Of a stretch of DNA of 64,000 bases, positions 14,939-22,769 are shown one piece after another. The DNA comes from Amycolatopsis sp. (lineage in GTDB: Bacteria > Actinomycetota > Actinomycetes > Mycobacteriales > Pseudonocardiaceae), in NCBI RefSeq assembly GCF_025464955.1, contig NZ_JAODNM010000117.1, positions 148,781-212,780 on the forward strand, in the 5' to 3' direction. Each line of letters starts with the position of its first letter. Positions within the stretch are counted from its first letter, which is position 1. The position numbers and the translations under genes were made by a program. Below the pieces are notes generated by a model that had not been told where the DNA came from, searched no databases, and worked only from the letters and a program-made list of their open reading frames with translations.

Positions 14939-16149
14939 GCGCGCCGACCGTGGAACGCCCACCGGCACCGGCGCGGCTGGGCGCTCGCGACGTCCTTTCG
15001 CTCGGCTCGCACGGGATGCGGACCCGGCCGCTGCGTGCGGTTCTTTCGGCGCTGGGCATCGCGATCGGGATCGCGGCGATGGTCGCCGTGATCGCGATCC
15101 CAGCGTCGAGCGGGAAGGCCCTGCAGAACCAGCTCGCCGGGCTGGGCACGAACCTGCTGCGCGTCGAGGCCGGGACGAAGCTGGACGGCAAGCCGTCCGT
15201 GCTGCCCGACACCGGGTTGCCGATGGCGCGGCGGATCGGGCCGGTCACCGGCGTTTCCGCGACCGGAGGCACCGGGAAGAACGTCTACCGCAACGACAAG
15301 GTGCTCGCGTCGGACACTTCGGGTCTGTCGGTGTTCGCGGCGAAGAACGATCTGCTCGACGTCCTCCAGGGAAAGATGTACGCGGGCAAGTTCCTCGACG
15401 CCGCGAGCGGGAAGTACCCGGCGACCGTGCTCGGTCACGAGGCCGCGATCAGGCTCGGTATCGACCACCTCGACCCGGCGCACCCGACGCAGGTGTGGAT
15501 CGGCGGGCGCGCGTTCGTCGTCGTCGGGATCCTCGACGCGATGCCGCTCGAACCGGAGATCGAACGTTCCGTGCTGGTCGGTTGGGGCGCGGCGAAGCAG
15601 TACCTGGGCTTCGACGGGCATCTGGGCACGGTCTACGTCCGCGGTGATCCGGCCCAGCTCGACGCCGTCCGCAACGTCCTGCCGTCGACGATGAACCCGA
15701 CCGAACCCAACGCGGTGAACGTCAGCAAGCCGTCCGACGCGTTGCAGCTCCAGCAGCTCACCGGGGCGTCGTACAGCGCGCTGTTCCTCGGGCTGGGCGG
15801 GGTCGCGCTGCTGGTCGGCGGGGTCGGGGTGGCGAACACGATGGTGATCTCGGTGCTGGAACGGCGTCGGGAGATCGGGCTGCGAAGAGCCCTCGGCGCG
15901 ACTCGGCGTCAGGTGTGGGGGCAGTTCGTCGCGGAGTCGGTGCTGCTGAGCGGGCTCGGGGGGTTGGCAGGGGTGGTCATCGGGGTGCTGGCGACGGCGG
16001 GGTACGCGCTGAGCCAGGGTTGGCCGGCGGTGCTGCCGGTGGGCGCGTTGGTCGGGGGTGTCGGGATCGCCGCGCTTGTCGGTGCTGTCGCGGGTGCCTA
16101 CCCGGCGATCCGCGCCGCCCGCTTGCCGCCCACCCAAGCCCTCGCGTAA
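14935..16149 (+). CDS. FtsX/MacB-type ABC permease
   Basis: A 404-residue permease: N-terminal helix near 40-60 (LSALGIAIGIAAMVAVIAIP), extracytoplasmic domain to about 275, and three C-terminal helices with GGVGVANTMVISVLERRREI and LRRALGATRRQVWGQFVAES, the FtsX signature. The GTG start overlaps the ATPase stop (GTGA). It is the last gene of the lipoprotein-adaptor-ATPase-permease operon; a GGGCACT hairpin follows 10 bp after the stop. Confidence 0.93.
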   Translation: MSAPTVERPPAPARLGARDVLSLGSHGMRTRPLRAVLSALGIAIGIAAMVAVIAIPASSGKALQNQLAGLGTNLLRVEAGTKLDGKPSVLPDTGLPMARRIGPVTGVSATGGTGKNVYRNDKVLASDTSGLSVFAAKNDLLDVLQGKMYAGKFLDAASGKYPATVLGHEAAIRLGIDHLDPAHPTQVWIGGRAFVVVGILDAMPLEPEIERSVLVGWGAAKQYLGFDGHLGTVYVRGDPAQLDAVRNVLPSTMNPTEPNAVNVSKPSDALQLQQLTGASYSALFLGLGGVALLVGGVGVANTMVISVLERRREIGLRRALGATRRQVWGQFVAESVLLSGLGGLAGVVIGVLATAGYALSQGWPAVLPVGALVGGVGIAALVGAVAGAYPAIRAARLPPTQALA

Positions 16150-16159
16150 CCCCCAGGAC

Positions 16160-16183
16160 GGGCACTTTTGTCCAAGAGTGCCC
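16160..16183 (+). terminator. GGGCACT hairpin after the exporter operon
   Basis: Arms GGGCACT (16160-16166) and AGTGCCC (16177-16183) with a 10-nt loop. Same repeat family as the hairpins near 3791, 16886 and 27123. Confidence 0.55.
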
Positions 16184-16203
16184 TCAGTAAGTACTTACCG
16201 ATC

Positions 16204-16357
16204 GCAACTCGCCGTCGAGTTGCGGTCGTGAGTGTGGAACTCAGCGTTCTGAGTGTGGGACTCGCGGTGTGCACCCGCTGCTGTCGGCGAGTCCCACACT
16301 CACCGAGCTGAGTCCCACACCCGGTTCCACCACCGCCGCAACTCGCCGTCGAGTTGC
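16204..16357. repeat. Two GCAACTCG palindromes flanking GTGGGACTC repeats
   Basis: The 352-bp gap between the permease and the secreted protein has no gene. It holds, in order, a TAAGTACTTACC palindrome, the 20-bp palindrome at 16204-16223, GAGTGTGGAACTC and GAGTGTGGGACTCG units, their inverted copies CGAGTCCCACACTC, a second 20-bp palindrome at 16338-16357, and then the duplicated promoter module. The GTGGGACTCG units are the same as those inside the large dispersed elements at 3819 and 53908. Confidence 0.8.
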
Positions 16358-16378
16358 ACGGTGCCCGTCCTGGTGAGC

Positions 16379-16437
16379 GGGATAAGCGGCGGATAAACGA
16401 TCTTGCTTAGCGCCTCGAGATCACCCGATCCGTAGAC
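16379..16437 (+). promoter_or_regulatory. Duplicated two-component promoter module, copy 2
   Basis: Second copy of the 59-bp block described at 12516-12574 (51 of 59 identical, no gaps), with GGATAA twice at 11-bp spacing. It lies 64 bp upstream of the small secreted protein gene. The conserved distal part (ATCACCCGATCCGTA) probably includes core promoter elements, placing transcription start shortly after 16440. Confidence 0.7.
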
Positions 16438-16447
16438 AGGAAACCGG

Positions 16448-16477
16448 CGGTTGCGGCCCGTCGGGGGGCCGCAACCG
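16448..16477 (+). other. 5' leader stem-loop of the secreted-protein mRNA
   Basis: Perfect 12-bp arms CGGTTGCGGCCC (16448-16459) and GGGCCGCAACCG (16466-16477) with a 6-nt loop, positioned between the inferred transcription start and the SD (GAGGAGAAG). No T-tract follows, so it is more likely an mRNA-stabilising or attenuating structure than a terminator. Confidence 0.6.
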
Positions 16478-16501
16478 TTCCACCCAGAAGAGGAGAAGAA
16501 C

Positions 16502-16876
16502 ATGAAGGCTCGTTATGTTTTGACGGTCGCCGGTGTCTCGGCGCTGGGCTTGTTCGGCGTCTATGGCACGTCCAGTGCCGCCACCTCGCAGTCGGCTCCC
16601 GCCCCGGCCACCCGCGTTTGCGCCATCGCGGACGGATCGGCTGTCGCGGCCGGGGCGGTCACCGGCGGGCTGACCGTCGGCACGGCTGTCCCGGTGAAGA
16701 CCGTGCCTCAGATCAAGCTGAAGACCGTGAAAGCCGCGAAAGCCGTGCCCGCCGGTAAGGCGACCATCGTCTGCTCCGGCCACACGGTTCCGGGCAAGGG
16801 CCCGGTCCTCACCGCACCCGTCGGGATCACGCTCAGCGGGGTTCCGGTGACGCCTGCCGTTCCGGCCGTGAAGTAA
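16502..16876 (+). CDS. Small secreted protein of unknown function
   Basis: A 124-residue protein with a Sec signal peptide (MKARYVLTVAGVSALGLFG, cleavage probably after SSA near residue 26). The mature ~98 residues are rich in Ala, Val, Pro and Lys and have two cysteines (VCAIADG and IVCSGHTVPG) that could form a disulfide. The start follows GAGGAGAAG. Upstream are the duplicated two-component promoter module and a leader hairpin; downstream is a 17-bp-arm hairpin. I do not recognise a family. Shared control with the exporter operon is inferred, so it could be an exported effector, a substrate chaperone or an envelope-stress protein. Confidence 0.85.
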   Translation: MKARYVLTVAGVSALGLFGVYGTSSAATSQSAPAPATRVCAIADGSAVAAGAVTGGLTVGTAVPVKTVPQIKLKTVKAAKAVPAGKATIVCSGHTVPGKGPVLTAPVGITLSGVPVTPAVPAVK

Positions 16877-16885
16877 GCGGGACTG

Positions 16886-16931
16886 GGCACTTTCGCGCTT
16901 TTGAGCCCAGCTGGAAAAGCGCGAAAGTGCC
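16886..16931 (+). terminator. Long hairpin after the secreted-protein gene
   Basis: Perfect 17-bp arms GGCACTTTCGCGCTTTT (16886-16902) and AAAAGCGCGAAAGTGCC (16915-16931) with a 12-nt loop, 9 bp past the stop codon. Confidence 0.75.
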
Positions 16932-17018
16932 TGGCCCGGTCGGTCGTCAGGGTGGCGGCGGGTAACCTCGCAGGGTCGTGGGGAGACACGGCGGTTCCGA
17001 TCTGCCGAGGAGAAAACC

Positions 17019-18392
17019 GTGCCCGTGTCCGTCCGACGGCTCGGTTTGCTGTTCGCCGTCCTCGAGATCGCGGCGATCGTCACCGTCCTGATCCTGAAGC
17101 GCTTCGACGGCCTCGACCTCGAGGTCTACGTCGGCGGCGCGCGGGCGCTGGTCGATCACGGCACGCCGTACGACGCCTGGGTCCCGACCACACACGGGAT
17201 CCTGCTGCCGTTCACCTACACCCCGTTCGCAGCGGCCGTCTTCCTGCCCGGCACGATCCTGCCGTTCGCGCTGACGATGCGGCTGCTGTCGATCCTGTCG
17301 ATCCTCGCTATCGGCGTGGTGGCCTACCTCGTCGTCGCCGAACTCAACGGCGCGCTGCGCGACCGCACCGACGTCCGCGGGCACGTCGTCGCGGTGTCGG
17401 CCGCGATCGTCGCGCAGCTGGCCGGCGCGGTGCTCGAGCCGGTGCGTTCGACGCTCGGGTTCGGGCAGATCAACGCGCTGCTGATGGTCGCCGTCGTTCT
17501 CGACGCGCTGTTACCCGGGAGACGTCGTACGCGCGGCCTGCTGATCGGACTGGCAGCCGCGGTGAAGCTGACGCCAGCAGTGTTCGTCCTGTACTTCCTG
17601 CTGCGCCGCGACTTCAGGTCCGCGGCGCGCGTGGTGACCGGGTTCGTCGGCGCGGCGGTGGTGATGTGGGTGTTCGCCCCGCGCGCGTCCGCGAAGTACT
17701 GGACGGACCTCGTGTTCGACACCAGCCGGATCGGCGGCGCCGACTACGTCGGGAACCAGTCGCTGCACGGGTTCGTCGCACGCCTTGAGCTCGGCGATTC
17801 GACCGGGAACCTGGTGTGGCTGGGCACCGTGGCCCTCGCGCTCGCACTGACCGCGTACACGATGCTCCGGACCCGTGCTTCAGGCTCGTCGGTGCCCGCG
17901 CTCATCGCGTGCGCGATCGGCGGGCTGCTGATCTCGCCGATTTCGTGGACGCACCACTGGACCTGGTGCGTGCCGATCCTGGTGTGGACCGGCTATGTGG
18001 CCGTCCGTGCCTGGCGCGACGACCGGCCGCTCAGCTACTGGCTGGGCGGGATCACGGTGTTGTCGGTGGCCCTGTTCGTGATCGGGCCGATGTGGTTCGC
18101 GGTCCGGCCGGCGAACTCGGTGTTCAGCTGGCTGGAGACCGAGTCCTACGAGCTGCTCGGCCTGGTCCTGCTGATCACGATCGCCGTCGTCGGCCCTCGC
18201 GCCGCGCCCGGTGCCGAAAAACGTGAAGGCCACCTTCATGGCGGCCCTCCGCACGGCGGAATACGCAGTGAAGGTGGCCTTCACGTCCAGTCGGAAGAGA
18301 ACTCAGCCGAGTCGCTCGACGACGTACTCGATGCTCTGCGTGAGCAGCGTGATGTCGTCCGGGTCGATGGCCGGGAACATCCCGACGCGTAG
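17019..18392 (+). CDS. GT87-family polyprenyl-phosphate mannosyltransferase
   Basis: A 457-residue integral membrane glycosyltransferase (GT-C fold, DUF2029/GT87). The catalytic acidic loop is in FDGLDLEVYVGGARALVDHG, followed by LPFTYTPFAAAVFLPG, and about ten further hydrophobic helices; the GQINALLM and KLTPAVF motifs are characteristic. Such enzymes add mannose from polyprenyl-phosphate-mannose to lipoglycans in the envelope. The GTG start follows GAGGAGA. Oddly, after about residue 400 the frame runs through an inverted-repeat hairpin (18221-18286) and over the 3' end of serC, so the last ~55 residues are repeat-encoded and probably not functional. Confidence 0.87.
   Translation: MPVSVRRLGLLFAVLEIAAIVTVLILKRFDGLDLEVYVGGARALVDHGTPYDAWVPTTHGILLPFTYTPFAAAVFLPGTILPFALTMRLLSILSILAIGVVAYLVVAELNGALRDRTDVRGHVVAVSAAIVAQLAGAVLEPVRSTLGFGQINALLMVAVVLDALLPGRRRTRGLLIGLAAAVKLTPAVFVLYFLLRRDFRSAARVVTGFVGAAVVMWVFAPRASAKYWTDLVFDTSRIGGADYVGNQSLHGFVARLELGDSTGNLVWLGTVALALALTAYTMLRTRASGSSVPALIACAIGGLLISPISWTHHWTWCVPILVWTGYVAVRAWRDDRPLSYWLGGITVLSVALFVIGPMWFAVRPANSVFSWLETESYELLGLVLLITIAVVGPRAAPGAEKREGHLHGGPPHGGIRSEGGLHVQSEENSAESLDDVLDALREQRDVVRVDGREHPDA
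18221..18286. terminator. GAAGGCCACCTTC hairpin between convergent genes
   Basis: Perfect 18-bp arms ACGTGAAGGCCACCTTCA (18221-18238) and TGAAGGTGGCCTTCACGT (18269-18286). It separates the GT87 gene from convergent serC and can act in both directions. Related copies lie at 30451, 39066, 43793 (degenerate) and 47955. Confidence 0.75.
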
Positions 18393-19430
18393 CTGGTTCT
18401 TGCCAAGCTTCCGGTACGGCTCGGTGTCGACGATCCCGTTGGCTCGCAACGCCTTCGCCACCGCGGCGGCGTCGATCTCGTCGGCGAAGTCGATCGTGCC
18501 GACGACCTGGGATCGCAGCGCCGGGTCGGTGACGAACGGCGTGGTGTAGCTCGTCTTCTCGGCCCACTCGTAGAGCCTCGTCGACGAGTCCTTCGTCCGT
18601 GCGACCGTCCAGTCGAGGCCGCCGTTGCCGAGCATCCACTCGATCTGGTCGGCCAGCAGGAACAGCGTCGCCACCGCGGGGGTGTTGTACGTCTGGTCCT
18701 TGCGGGAGTTGTCTAGCGCGGTCGGCAGCGACAGCGACTCCGGGACCCAGCGGTCCGTCGCGCCGATCTCGTTGATGCGCTCGATCGCGGCCGGCGAGGC
18801 CAGCGTCAGCCACAAGCCACCGTCAGAGGCGAACGACTTCTGCGGTGCGAAGTAGTAGAGGTCGAAGTCCTCGGCCTTGACCGGCAGGCCGCCGGCGCCG
18901 GAGGTGGCGTCGATCGCGACGAGCGCGCCTTCGCTCCCTTCGGGGCGCTTCACCGGGACGGCGACACCCGTCGACGTCTCGTTGTGCGCCCAGCCGACGA
19001 GGTCGACGCCGGGCTGGAAGGCGATCTCGGGCGCGCTGCCCGGGTCGGCCTTGACGACGATCGGGTCGCCCAGGAACGGCGCGCCCTTGGCGACGGTGGC
19101 GAACTTCGAGGAGAACTCACCGTAAGTGAAATGCAACGAGCGCTCGCGGATCAAGCCGAAGGCGATGGCGTCCCAGAATGCGGTCGTGCCGCCATTGCCG
19201 AGGACGACTTCGTAGCCTTCGGGAAGCGAGAACAGCTCGGACAGGCCCGCGCGGACGCGGCCAACGAGGGACTTCACCGGCTTCTGCCGGTGTGAGGTGC
19301 CCAGGTAGTCGCTCCCGGATTTCGCCAGGTTGGCGAGCTGTTCGGCGCGGACCTTGGACGGCCCACAGCCGAAACGGCCGTCGGCGGGCTTGAGTTCAGC
19401 GGGGATGGTCAACTCGGCTGCGTCGGTCAT
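18303..19430 (-). CDS. serC: Phosphoserine aminotransferase
   Basis: A 375-residue PLP enzyme that converts 3-phosphohydroxypyruvate and glutamate to phosphoserine in serine synthesis (and can serve pyridoxal 5'-phosphate synthesis). Key features: PADGRFGCGPSKVR and GTSHRQKPVK near the N-terminus, VVLGNGGTTAFWDA, VDLVGWAHNETSTGV, and the Schiff-base Lys198 in YYFAPQKSFASDGGLW. It is of the actinobacterial SerC type (~375 residues). In mycobacteria serC lies next to sepH; here a 7-kb block with the exporter and GT87 separates them. Confidence 0.96.
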   Translation of the reverse strand: MTDAAELTIPAELKPADGRFGCGPSKVRAEQLANLAKSGSDYLGTSHRQKPVKSLVGRVRAGLSELFSLPEGYEVVLGNGGTTAFWDAIAFGLIRERSLHFTYGEFSSKFATVAKGAPFLGDPIVVKADPGSAPEIAFQPGVDLVGWAHNETSTGVAVPVKRPEGSEGALVAIDATSGAGGLPVKAEDFDLYYFAPQKSFASDGGLWLTLASPAAIERINEIGATDRWVPESLSLPTALDNSRKDQTYNTPAVATLFLLADQIEWMLGNGGLDWTVARTKDSSTRLYEWAEKTSYTTPFVTDPALRSQVVGTIDFADEIDAAAVAKALRANGIVDTEPYRKLGKNQLRVGMFPAIDPDDITLLTQSIEYVVERLG

Positions 19431-19582
19431 ATTGGCAGTCTCTCAGGTCGGAATCCAGCAGGTGACGGCGGTGGCGCAGTGTCCGGTATGTGGGATCGGG
19501 ACGGATACGAGGCGTCGCGGAGCGCTTCGGAGCGTGTTCGCGGGCGTCTCCCCGTACCGAGTTGTCGCTGGGGTTGTGGGTT

Positions 19583-20962
19583 TCACGCCAAGCCTGGTCC
19601 GCCCGACGAACGCCACCCGGCCGGGTCGACGCCGCCGGGGATCGGGGCGGCCGGGTCGTACGGCGTGCGGGTGAAGATGAACGTCGCCAGGTCGAGGTGG
19701 TTCGGGACGCCGTCGGCGTCGCGGCCGACGGTCAGCGTCTCGCCGGAGTAGTAGCCGTCGAGGCCGATCCAGCTGTCGTCGCCTTGCTGCCGGAAGCGTG
19801 ACGCACGCCCGCTGCCGGTGGCCGGGGTGAGCCAGAACTGGCCGTCCGGGAGCAGCCGCAGATGGTAGGGCGTCGGGCCCCAATGCCACAAACCGGTCAG
19901 CGGCAGCAGTTTCGGGTCCACTGGGGACGGTGCCCACTCGGCGGGCAGCCGGGGCTCGAGCTCCTCGGTCAGGTTGATCAGGTCGATCGTCGTCTGCAGG
20001 ATCGGTGCGCCGGACGTCGTGTTCGCCAGCAGCAGCGCGCCGGTCTGGGTGGCCGGGTCGATCAGCGTGCAGGCCAGGAAACCGGGCATCGACCCGGTGT
20101 GGCCGGCCAGGCGGCGGCCCTGGTGGCGGATCAGCTGCAGGCCGAGGCCGTAGCCGACGCTCCACTGGTCGCCGTCATCGACGGTCACCATCTCGCGCAT
20201 CTCCGCGACGGTCGACGGGTCGAGCACGCCGTTGCTGTGCCCGCCGACGAACATGGTCCAGCGCGCCAGGTCGGTGACCGTCGACCAGAGCTGCCCGGCC
20301 GGCGCCATCGCGCCCGCGTCCGGGGACGGCTCGGGCAGCAGCGTGTCGGCCCACGGGTGGACCGCGAAGCCGTTCGCGTGCGCGCCCTCGGGATGCGGCG
20401 TGGTGCGGGACATGCCCAGCGGCGTCAGGACTTCCGCGGTGACGGCGTCGAGCCAGCTGGTGCCGCGATGCCGCGCGATGACCTCGCCGAGCACCCCGAA
20501 ACCGACGTTGGAGTAGTGGAACCGACTGCCCGGCCGGTTCTTGATCGCGCCGGTGGCCAGGCTCGTGTCCAGTGCCTCCCAGCCTTCGCCCACGGTGCGT
20601 TCCCACCACGAGCCCGGTGACTCGGCAGTGAGGCCGGACGTGTGCGACAGCAGCTGCGCGATGGTCGACGAGCCGAGCGCGGTGCCGGAGACGTGCTTGT
20701 CGAGCGGGTCGTTGAGCGCCAGCTTGCCTTCGTCGCGCAGCCGCATGACTTCGGCGGCGACGACGGACTTCGTGATCGAGCCGAGCCGGTACTGCGTGTC
20801 CGCGCCTGGGCGCACTCCGTCGACGAACCCGCGGGCGCCCCACCAGGCGATTTCGCCCTCGCGGACGACGGCGGCGACCATCGACGGTACCCGGCACGTC
20901 GACTGGTCCTGGGCGAGGCGGCGGAGCAGCGCGAGCTCGGTGGAAGGCAGCATGCCGCACAT
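19583..20962 (-). CDS. Serine hydrolase, class C beta-lactamase-like
   Basis: A 459-residue protein of the beta-lactamase/transpeptidase-like family. The catalytic motifs are present: S62-x-x-K65 (YRLGSITKSVVAAEVMRL), Y-S-N (RFHYSNVGFGVLGEVIARH) and H-T-G (RLAGHTGSMPGF). There is no signal peptide, so it should act in the cytoplasm as an esterase or peptidase rather than as a penicillin-resistance enzyme. The C-terminal ~110 residues form a lipocalin-like extra domain (GLWHWGPTPYHLRLLPDGQFWL). The ATG at 20960 follows GAGG; an ATG three codons in is possible. Confidence 0.88.
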   Translation of the reverse strand: MCGMLPSTELALLRRLAQDQSTCRVPSMVAAVVREGEIAWWGARGFVDGVRPGADTQYRLGSITKSVVAAEVMRLRDEGKLALNDPLDKHVSGTALGSSTIAQLLSHTSGLTAESPGSWWERTVGEGWEALDTSLATGAIKNRPGSRFHYSNVGFGVLGEVIARHRGTSWLDAVTAEVLTPLGMSRTTPHPEGAHANGFAVHPWADTLLPEPSPDAGAMAPAGQLWSTVTDLARWTMFVGGHSNGVLDPSTVAEMREMVTVDDGDQWSVGYGLGLQLIRHQGRRLAGHTGSMPGFLACTLIDPATQTGALLLANTTSGAPILQTTIDLINLTEELEPRLPAEWAPSPVDPKLLPLTGLWHWGPTPYHLRLLPDGQFWLTPATGSGRASRFRQQGDDSWIGLDGYYSGETLTVGRDADGVPNHLDLATFIFTRTPYDPAAPIPGGVDPAGWRSSGGPGLA

Positions 20963-20982
20963 TCTGCCTCGTGCGGCCCGCG

Positions 20983-21603
20983 TCAGCCCAGGAGGTTGCG
21001 GGACATGGCCGTGGTCACCGCGGCGGTCCGGTCCGAGACGCCGAGTTTGTTGAACACCCGCAGGAGGTGGGTTTTCACCGTCGCCTCGCTGATGTGCAGC
21101 GCACGCCCGATTTCGCCGTTGGTACCGCCCTTCGCGACGAGCTTCAGCACCTCGGTCTCGCGGGCCGAAAGCGACTGCGCCACCGGGTTGCGGACGCGGT
21201 TGACCAGCTTGCCCGCGATGGACGGCGCGAGCACGGTCTCCCCGCGTGACGCCGCGCGGATCGCGCCGGCCAACTCCGCGCGCGACGCGTCCTTCAGCAG
21301 GTAGCCAGAGGCGCCGGCCTCGACCGCGCGCAGGATGTCGGCGTCTGTCTCATACGTCGTCAGCACGACGACCCGTTGTGCCGGCGACTCGGCGAGGATC
21401 TTGCGCGTAGCACCGACGCCGTCGAGTCCGGGCATGCGGAGGTCCATCAGGATGACGTCCGGCTGCTTGACCCTGGTCAACGCGACGGCCTCGTCGCCGG
21501 AGCCCGCTTCGCCGACCACCGTCAGGTCCGGCTCTGCCTCCAGCATCCCGCGCAGCCCCTCGCGTACCACAGGATGGTCGTCCACCAACAGGATCGTGAT
21601 CAC
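20983..21603 (-). CDS. NarL/LuxR-family response regulator
   Basis: A 206-residue regulator: receiver domain (ITILLVDDHPVVREGL, phosphoacceptor Asp54 in VILMDLRMPGLDGV, Lys in GYLLKDASRAEL) and a LuxR HTH (LSARETEVLKLVAKGGTNGE then ISEATVKTHLLRVFNKLGVSDRTAAVT). The GTG start overlaps the kinase stop (GTGA). It is the last gene of an ATPase-permease-kinase-regulator operon and probably controls that exporter. Confidence 0.95.
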   Translation of the reverse strand: MITILLVDDHPVVREGLRGMLEAEPDLTVVGEAGSGDEAVALTRVKQPDVILMDLRMPGLDGVGATRKILAESPAQRVVVLTTYETDADILRAVEAGASGYLLKDASRAELAGAIRAASRGETVLAPSIAGKLVNRVRNPVAQSLSARETEVLKLVAKGGTNGEIGRALHISEATVKTHLLRVFNKLGVSDRTAAVTTAMSRNLLG

Positions 21604-22769
21604 GCCGGCACCTCCAGTTCCACTGTGGTCCCCCGAGAATGTCCACTGTGGACCCGCATGGCGCCGCCGACCTGGGCCACCCTGGTGCGCATGCCGCGCA
21701 GCCCGAAGCCTTCGGCCGGCCTGTCCGGATCGAACCCGACACCGTCGTCGGACACGCTGAGCCGCACCAGGCCGTCTGCCACCGAAAGCCGGACGAAAAC
21801 GGTCGACGCCTTCGCGTGCTTGACGATGTTGGTCAGCGTTTCCTGCATGGCGCGAAGGAAGACGACCTCGGTCGGCGTGCCGAGTGCCGGCAGCGGGGCG
21901 ACCTTGCAGGTCACCTCGATGTCCGACTCCTCGCCGAGCCGCTCGGCCTGGCGGCGGATGGCATCCTCCAGAGTGCCCGCCGACAGCGCCGACGGGGTCA
22001 GCGCGACGACCATTTCCCTTGCCTCCGCGAGGTTTTCGCGGGCCGTTCGGGCGGCGAGGGCGAGATGGCGGCGGACGGCGGCCGGGTCGGTGTCCAATTC
22101 GGACTCCATGGCCTGGGTGAGTGTCACGATGCTGGTGAAGCCCTGCGCCAGCGTGTCGTGGATCTCCCGGGCCAGGCGCTCCCGTTCCGCCGCTGTCCCG
22201 GCTTCGTGCGAGAGCCTGGCGACCTCGGCCTGGCTGGCTTCGAGCTCCTTGATCAGCTCGGCGCGTTCCGTGCTCTGGTTCATGATGCGTTCGGTCCAGC
22301 GGCCCATCAGCACGCTCGCCACGATCAGCATCGCGGTGATCGGGATGAGCGTACCCATGCTGGGGTCGCCGAACCCCTTGTCGACCAGCACCGACAGCGG
22401 CGGTAGCAGGATCGCGACCGCGGACACCACCACCGCGGCCGGTGTCGTCAGCAGCATGAACGCCAGCGGGCACACGGCGAACAGGACGAACCCGGCGTTG
22501 CGGTCGGCGAGGATCGCGACGGCGGCCAGCAGCAGGACGGCCGCCATGAACCGTACCGCTGACCGGCTGCTGTCCTTCTCCTGCCGCACGAGCCGCCTGC
22601 CGAATGCGACATAGCCGACGGCGCAGCAGGTCATCGCGCCGATCGACACCCAGCGTCCGGTGAGGCCGGTGTCGTCCGTGAACAGTTCCAGCGTGACCGT
22701 GACGACGTAGGTGATGGCGAAAAGTACGTCCCACAGCCAGAACCAGCGCCGCCAGGCGTCCACTGCCAT
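21600..22769 (-). CDS. Sensor histidine kinase, NarL-system type (HisKA_3)
   Basis: A 389-residue kinase. About five N-terminal membrane helices lie at residues 8-155 with almost no extracytoplasmic domain, typical of intramembrane sensors such as DesK/LiaS relatives. The dimerisation domain carries His204 in ERLAREIHDTLAQGFTSIV, and the ATPase domain has QETLTNIVKHAKAS, DDGVGFD and GFGLRGMRTRV. The ATG at 22767-22769 overlaps the permease stop (ATGA), which decides the start. It probably senses a membrane-active compound exported by the adjacent ABC system. Confidence 0.94.
   Translation of the reverse strand: MAVDAWRRWFWLWDVLFAITYVVTVTLELFTDDTGLTGRWVSIGAMTCCAVGYVAFGRRLVRQEKDSSRSAVRFMAAVLLLAAVAILADRNAGFVLFAVCPLAFMLLTTPAAVVVSAVAILLPPLSVLVDKGFGDPSMGTLIPITAMLIVASVLMGRWTERIMNQSTERAELIKELEASQAEVARLSHEAGTAAERERLAREIHDTLAQGFTSIVTLTQAMESELDTDPAAVRRHLALAARTARENLAEAREMVVALTPSALSAGTLEDAIRRQAERLGEESDIEVTCKVAPLPALGTPTEVVFLRAMQETLTNIVKHAKASTVFVRLSVADGLVRLSVSDDGVGFDPDRPAEGFGLRGMRTRVAQVGGAMRVHSGHSRGTTVELEVPA

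Noticed and set aside
16160..16931. The GGGCACT hairpins as classical rho-independent terminators
   Set aside because: No T-tract follows most of them; I list them as probable terminators by position but not as canonical ones.
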